From Telopea speciosissima (Eukaryota; Streptophyta; Magnoliopsida; Proteales; Proteaceae): a stretch of DNA of 64,000 nt. The stretch is from contig NC_057923.1 of assembly GCF_018873765.1 (NCBI RefSeq), positions 10,552,413 through 10,616,412 of the forward strand. Reading direction: 5' to 3'. Below the pieces are notes generated by a model, which was given only the letters and a program-made list of their open reading frames with translations, was not told the DNA's origin and ran no database searches. Position numbers and translations under genes: made by a program. This document shows positions 58,940-64,000 of the stretch, piece by piece. Each line of letters opens with the position of its first letter. Within the stretch, counting starts at the first letter, position 1.

Positions 58940-60035
58940 CTACATTTCCTACGTGTAATTACTTGCCATTGAAAATGGATAAAACACCAGGGAAAAATTA
59001 CTAAGGCCAAGGAGTCCGATGCTTTTTATTTCTTTCTACTGCTCTTATTTCTATTACTGTCATGGCCGCTTCAGATCCACCTAGCCGACTTCATTTAGTT
59101 GGGATAAGGTTATTGTTGTTGTATCTTCCCAAATCGCCAATATCTGTTCATATGATTAACTTTGCGAATCTTGTCTCCACTGTCTCGAACAATCGTTGTT
59201 GGAACTTGAAAGTCCTTTGCCTTCACCTCTTGTGTACATCTTGTAAGTCCAAAATCCATAAAACCCCAAACAAGAGAATGATTAAAGATTAGGTACGCTT
59301 AAAATAGCACTCATTGTGAGCTAATCAAAGAAAGTAAAATATAATGGAGACAACATCAAATATACGATGAACCTCCCCATTAGTAAAAGTAGAATGAGTC
59401 AACAAGGAATTGACGAGATCAAGAAGTGAATGAGCTTGGAGGTCTTCTATCCATAAGCCTAGAGGCCCAACAAACCAAATTTGCATAGAGAATTCACATC
59501 CAAAAATTTATGCCATTCAATGGGATGAAAGCAACCGGTTTCATTTTTATTGGTAATCCACCAACCAAAACTTTCTAGGAACACCTTGAATTTTGGATGT
59601 ACCTTCTACTTCTGAAAGAATTCTCAAACCCTCTTATACGAACATGGATTATCTGCACATACGTGCAGGTGTGTTCGTACATCTCAGAGCCAATCACATG
59701 TTTATTTTGTTTTCATAAATACCCCTCTTCCTTTGGTAAATGGCAACATTAGGATAGGTGATTGTCTCTCGCATGTACATGCAGAGGAACTAAACTCCTC
59801 CTATACGAGGTAAACGATCTTAGAGTGAGAGGTAGAAAAAACATGCACATTTAAATTGATGCTGATATAAATACTCAAAATTAATTTGACAATCAATAGG
59901 AAAAAGATGGAATAATTCATATTAGTGTTCGAAGCATCCTGTTTCATAAGATGAGAAACTTTGTGATAGTCAGGATGCGGTGTAACAATTGAGGAAAGAG
60001 TACGGGCACAGAGGCCTCGGATCTATGGATCGGAC
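58940..60035. other. Intergenic region, no gene recognised
   Basis: AT-rich. A TCTTCCC-rich frame at 59062-59292 has no identifiable motif. Confidence 0.5.
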
Positions 60036-60045
60036 CAAATAGATA

Positions 60046-60192
60046 GGACCAGGATCCTCTGCAGTACTGGCGGGGCGGCGGTGCACATCTGACGGCACAG
60101 TAGAGGTCAGGTGGCACACATGGCACACATGGCCTTTGCTGTGCTGCCGAATTTGCACCGTCGCCCCGCTAGTACTACAGAGAATTTTAATA
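60046..60192. mobile_element. Foldback MITE, 147 bp, 10-bp TSD
   Basis: CAAATAGATA flanks both sides (60036-60045, 60193-60202). CCTCTGCAGTACTGGCGGGG faces CCCCGCTAGTACTACAGAGA. GC-rich against an AT-rich background. Confidence 0.9.
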
Positions 60193-60202
60193 CAAATAGA
60201 TA

Positions 60203-61235
60203 TGATTCTGCCATCACAAAGATAATATTGATAAGACCTTTTTGATACTTTTCCAACACCATGAACCATGCTTTAGAGCAATATTGGGAGTCAATAGGTT
60301 TATATCCCAAAAATAGAGATTCCTTAGGATTTGTGCCCATAGAGCATGGGGAAACATTATAAGTATAATTGGTACGAAACCCTAAGCACTAGATAATTTA
60401 GATTATGAAAGAGGCATAGATTTTTTTTTCTCTCTCCAGCTTTCTTACCAATCCAAATCGGTGCATTAATTGAATCTAGTTGAGTGGAGGGGAAGGAAAT
60501 GGAAAACAAGACATTAAATAGGAGGGGACCTATGTAAGGAAAAAAATTCTTCGAAGAAACTAATTTAAATCACCTAAAATTTGAAATTTCAGAAAGAAAA
60601 AAAAATAAAAAACGTAGAAAAAAAGACAATTGAAAAAACAAGAGAAAAATATCAAATACATGAGGGTATATGACTATATGGTTGAATTTGGCTTTGAAAT
60701 TTAACACCTGAAAAATCCTAATCATGTTTCATTTATGCTTAGATGAAAAATATCTAATATACCCCCATGGAAGGATGATTTAGCAAATGCAACCATTGAA
60801 GAGAAAATGCATGATTTAGAGAAACTATACCTTAATTTTCAAAATAAAATTCAATCATTTACTCTCATGTATTGACATTTTCCCCTTAGCCATCCATTTG
60901 TTTTTTCAAAATATAATGAATCTTCAAAGCTTTATACCGCCACATGACCAATTCTGATTGAGTTCAAATTTGATAAGTAATCATGATATTATAGGATCTA
61001 CTTGTACACATAATTTACGTCTTCAACTGATCTATTACAAGGTGGATATTAGGTTTGACAACTTGACATCCTATGGTCGAACATACTACTAGACCAGACC
61101 GATTCTCTATAAACAATAGTATAATAGTTAGGAAAATCCCTTTAATAAATCATAAATGTTAATTAATTTAATTTAATTTTTTGGTAAACAATGTTAATTA
61201 CTTTAAATAAATAATGGTGTTTATAAACTTGTCAT
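60203..61235. other. Intergenic AT-rich region, nothing recognised
   Basis: No gene or element could be supported. A-rich between 60590 and 60660. Confidence 0.5.
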
Positions 61236-61244
61236 ATAAAACTT

Positions 61245-61381
61245 GGGGCGCTGTTCTTTGTGCCGCAGCGCAGGCTGCACCCAGGCACATGGGGGTGGGC
61301 ACAATGACCACCTTGCCCCCCTAAGTGACAGGCCCATGTGCTTAGGTGCAGCCTGCGCTGCGGCACAAAAAACATTCTCCC
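61245..61381. mobile_element. Foldback MITE, 137 bp, 9-bp TSD
   Basis: TTTGTGCCGCAGCGCAGGCT faces AGCCTGCGCTGCGGCACAAA with perfect pairing over 20 bases. ATAAAACTT (61236-61244) and ATACAACTT (61382-61390) flank it. The shared CCAGGCACATGGGGGTGGGC core relates it to the 35.4-kb family. Confidence 0.9.
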
Positions 61382-61759
61382 ATACAACTTTATGCAATTA
61401 TGCTTGTGTCCCTGACTCTTATGTTGGATCAATAATTTTCTCCAACTATAGACTGGCCTGAACCAGACGAGTTTTGGCAAGCCGTGTTTAGACCTAAAGA
61501 CCAGGGTCTATTTCTGCCCGGCTCAAACCACGCTTAGTTATACCAGTCAATTTCGGTGGGGCCTAATTGGTCCCCACTAATCGGTTACCAGTCCTTAATC
61601 ATGCCTATATTAATTGGGTTATAATTGGACTTTAAACATGCTAAGTGGGCTGATTGGGTCATAAACGAGTCCTAACTGGGCTATAAACGGGCTAATCAGG
61701 TGCAAAATGGGTTGGGTTAAGCCCAACACTAGGCCTGTGTCAACATTTTACACCCCTAC

Positions 61760-61903
61760 TGCCCTCCAATTCGCTGTCCCCTCCAATTCCTCCAATTCTT
61801 CACATGGGGGCGGAAATGACCACCCTACCTTCTGCCCGAAAACACTGCCCAAAGTGGGGTCCACTCCCCCCTATTAGAGGAATTGGAGGAATTGGAGGTG
61901 ATA
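61760..61903. mobile_element. Foldback MITE, CCTCCAATTCC type
   Basis: CCCCTCCAATTCCTCCAATT on the left faces AATTGGAGGAATTGGAGGTG on the right, around a GGGGCGGAAATGACCACCCT core. The borders are approximate. Confidence 0.7.
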
Positions 61904-61955
61904 ATTATTCTACTTGGATGATAGACAAGATTTCAAAAAGCGGAATCGGTCGGAA

Positions 61956-62120
61956 AATTATCTACTCTATTTCTTACCCGGTCCATTTCCCCAAGTCCCT
62001 CTAATAGGGGGGGACCCCACCCAGGTAATGTGTTCGGGCAGGGGTAGGGTGGTAATTTCTGCCCCCTATTAGAGGAACTTGGAGAAATGGACCAGGTAGG
62101 GAAATGGAGTAGATAATGAT
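61956..62120. mobile_element. Foldback MITE next to the previous one
   Basis: ATTATCTACTCTATTTC and CCGGTCCATTTCCCCAAG on the left are inverted as CTTGGAGAAATGGACC and GAAATGGAGTAGATAATG. The core CCTCTAATAGGGGGG and its inverse link it to 61760-61903. Confidence 0.75.
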
Positions 62121-62277
62121 CTAGAATCGATCAATGCTGATCGATCAGAAAATGGAGCAGAATCGATGGAAATTGACCACAACCAATCTGATTGAATCAG
62201 AATACAAATCCGAATCTCTAATTCTTCAAGCGACTCTGTAGGACATATTCACCGAGGGCGAGGACTTCGACTCCAAA

Positions 62278-62379
62278 GAGGCTATGTTTGGATGTCAAGA
62301 AAAGAAAAAAAAAAAAAGAACAAAATAATAAGACAAATTTTATGAATTTTTTCTTTTCTTAGCATCCAAACATAGCCTC
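62278..62379. mobile_element. Foldback MITE, 102 bp
   Basis: GAGGCTATGTTTGGATGTCA faces GCATCCAAACATAGCCTC, then AAGAAAAG faces CTTTTCTT. It lies ~600 bp upstream of the RDR2-like start codon. No clear target duplication. Confidence 0.8.
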
Positions 62380-62981
62380 GGTATGTATTTGAAAAATTGG
62401 AAATTTCCTCTGGAAAAGTAAAAGGGAAAATTACATGATTAGGTGCTTTTGGGTTTTCATTTACAATACTGTCCACCCTATGTTTGAGTTAATACAAATA
62501 GACAAAAACAAGTTTAGTTTTACAAAACTAGACAAAACAGTGACTCTCCTTCATCCTTTGTCTTCCTCGACAATTCCCCTCTAAAAAAAATTTCTTTTTT
62601 TTTCCTCTAGTACTTGGGGTAGCAGAGAATGGTGGTGGCTGGGACAGGGGTGGAGTTGCAAGGAATGGAGGATACTTGGGCGAGAAGGCCATGGCAGGGG
62701 TAAAAATGTCTAAAAAAGTAAGTGTGGGAGGGAGAGACACTATTTGGTCCAGTTTTGTAAACCTTAACTTGTTTTTATCTATTTTTGTTAATTCAAACAT
62801 AAGGTAGACAATTTTATAAATAAAAACCCAAAACTAGCTAATCAAGTAATTTTCCCAAAGTAACACCTCACTACCTCGGTCGACACAGAGGCACAGCAAA
62901 CGGACACTCCAAAGGCCGCGAAAAACAAACTCACAAAACAACGGTCTCCGACTCTTACACTGTTCCTCTGTGCTCACAGCC

Positions 62982-63512
62982 ATGGCTGTTGGTAGAACCA
63001 CAGTCAGGGTGTCGAACATCCCCCTTACAGCCATGGCTAAAGATCTCTTCGACTTTTTCGAGGCTATTCTCGGCAAAGGCTCTGTATTCGCATGTGAGAT
63101 TGCGACGGAACGGAAGAACTGGAAGTCGAGAGGTGTGGGTAGAGTCCAATTCGAGAATATTGATGCGACAAACACTATTAGTCTCCTATCCTCGCAACAA
63201 AAACTTGTTTTCAAAGGTACCCACTTGGAGATATCACCATCTCTTGAAGAGATCATTGTTCGCCCGGTAGAATCCCGGAATCGCATTAAGAATGGGGTTT
63301 TACATGCGGGTTACTTGGTTGGCGAGCATCATATGAATGTTCTTGAGTCTTGGAAAGGCGTCAAAGCGGAGATTATGCCAGAAAGGGGGAAGATTGAGTT
63401 TTGGGTGGTTGAGGGCAAGGAATGTTACAGGTTAGAGGTTCAGTTTGGGGATGTTCTTGCTTCCTCTGGTTATCGTTTGGGAGGAAAAGAACCAAATGCA
63501 CTTCTCGTGGAG
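62982..63512 (+). CDS. RNA-dependent RNA polymerase, RDR2-like; first coding exon, gene continues past window
   Basis: The first exon codes for 177 aa and ends at GTG GAG|GTATTT, phase 0. The start ATG lies in GCCATGGCT, a strong context. The N-terminus (TTVRVSNIPLTAMAKDLFDF) is the RRM-like region of plant RDR proteins. The blocks ATERKNWKSRGVGRVQF, LLSSQQKLVFK, RPVESRNRI and WKGVKAEIMPERGKIEFWV match RDR2 rather than RDR1 or RDR6, from memory of those families. RDR2 copies Pol IV transcripts into double-stranded RNA in the nucleus for 24-nt siRNA production and RNA-directed DNA methylation. The catalytic DLDGD motif would lie in later exons outside the window. Confidence 0.88.
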
Positions 63513-64000
63513 GTATTTATGTTCATTAATATGCAAGTTTGCTTCTAAATTTTGTCTGGATTGTTCTTTGTATGACATCTGTGTGATTATCTCACTGGGT
63601 TTGGTATATTTTGCTGATAATTTATTTATTGAGATCAATTTAAAAAATCATTCTCCTTATGATTTTGGAATTTCTCAATTAATTTGCTAGCATTAGGTTT
63701 CCCGTTATGAATAAGTAAGGTTCTTGTAGAATTAGAAAATTTCTAAGTACATCCTGCATACTACCAAAAACCAATTGCACACCATCATGACCACAATAGG
63801 CCCAAATTTCATTCTGTTGTTACAATTGTTTCTAGGATCCATAAACTAGTTGGGAGTTAGTCCCAGATGTTGGGAGTCGATATGGACTTTTGTTATCTAT
63901 TTCATAAAGTAGCTTAAGAAATCGCAACGTAGAGGCAAGGCTGTGTACATTATGACCTTCCCCAGACCCGCAGTGACTGGGGCCTCGTGCACTGGGTACG
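63513..64000 (+). other. Start of intron 1 of the RDR2-like gene
   Basis: A GTATTTAT donor follows the first exon. The stretch is AT-rich and contains an antisense SINE from about 63924 to the edge. The acceptor lies outside the window. Confidence 0.65.
63924..64000 (-). mobile_element. Au-type SINE, minus strand, cut by the window edge
   Basis: Read on the minus strand it runs CGTACCCAGTGCACGAGGCC, then CGGGTCTGGGGAAGGTCATA, ATGTACACAGCCTTG. This is the 5' half of the same family as 13522-13680. It appears truncated after about 70 bases, and its true 5' end may lie beyond the edge. Confidence 0.85.

Noticed and set aside
62528-62800. 90-aa Pro-rich minus-strand frame upstream of RDR2-like gene
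   Set aside because: Low-complexity Pro/Ser sequence without a motif; more likely promoter DNA.

Overview
This is a stretch of plant nuclear DNA. Intron-containing genes encode plant-specific proteins (an ATL-type RING-H2 ligase, an RDR2-type RNA-dependent RNA polymerase, a UBC4/5/6-class E2 and a bHLH-MYC_N protein). They sit far apart in AT-rich DNA full of Ty1/copia, Ty3/gypsy, L1-type LINE, SINE, TRIM and MITE remnants. Low GC, long intergenic spaces and Au-type SINEs fit a non-grass angiosperm, but the species cannot be fixed from the sequence.

Five host genes are supported, all on the + strand. (1) 3255-5051: a seven-exon gene for a bHLH-MYC_N domain protein without a bHLH. (2) 29982-30203: a single-exon gene for a 73-aa atypical helix-loop-helix protein. 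(3) 42563-46186: a six-exon ubiquitin-conjugating enzyme whose 5' UTR may start near 37.5 kb. (4) 55338-56462: a single-exon ATL RING-H2 ubiquitin ligase. (5) 62982 to beyond the right edge: the first coding exon of an RDR2-like polymerase. A short MAPKKK-like kinase fragment at 20.0-20.2 kb is a pseudogene. The E2 and the RING ligase belong to one general pathway, ubiquitination, but nothing here shows that they are partners.

The rest is mostly transposable-element debris, much of it datable by nesting. At 11.1-16.8 kb a decayed copia 3' half, an Au SINE and a decayed chromovirus-type gypsy 3' half lie end to end. At 30.9-32.6 kb an L1-type LINE is interrupted by a foldback MITE with clean target duplications. 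Two ~460-bp solo LTRs of one family lie at 29.1 and 32.7 kb, each with a perfect 5-bp target duplication; the first is inserted inside a MITE just upstream of the HLH gene. At 48.8-51.4 kb a tandem array of a very small TRIM retrotransposon (LTR ~126 bp, internal ~90 bp, eight LTRs) is itself interrupted by a 713-bp solo LTR and a 319-bp hAT-type MITE. The intact sister units serve as empty-site controls for both insertions. More than a dozen foldback MITEs, most with 8-11 bp target duplications readable by eye, are scattered from 17 to 62 kb. No tRNA, rRNA or CRISPR structure was seen.
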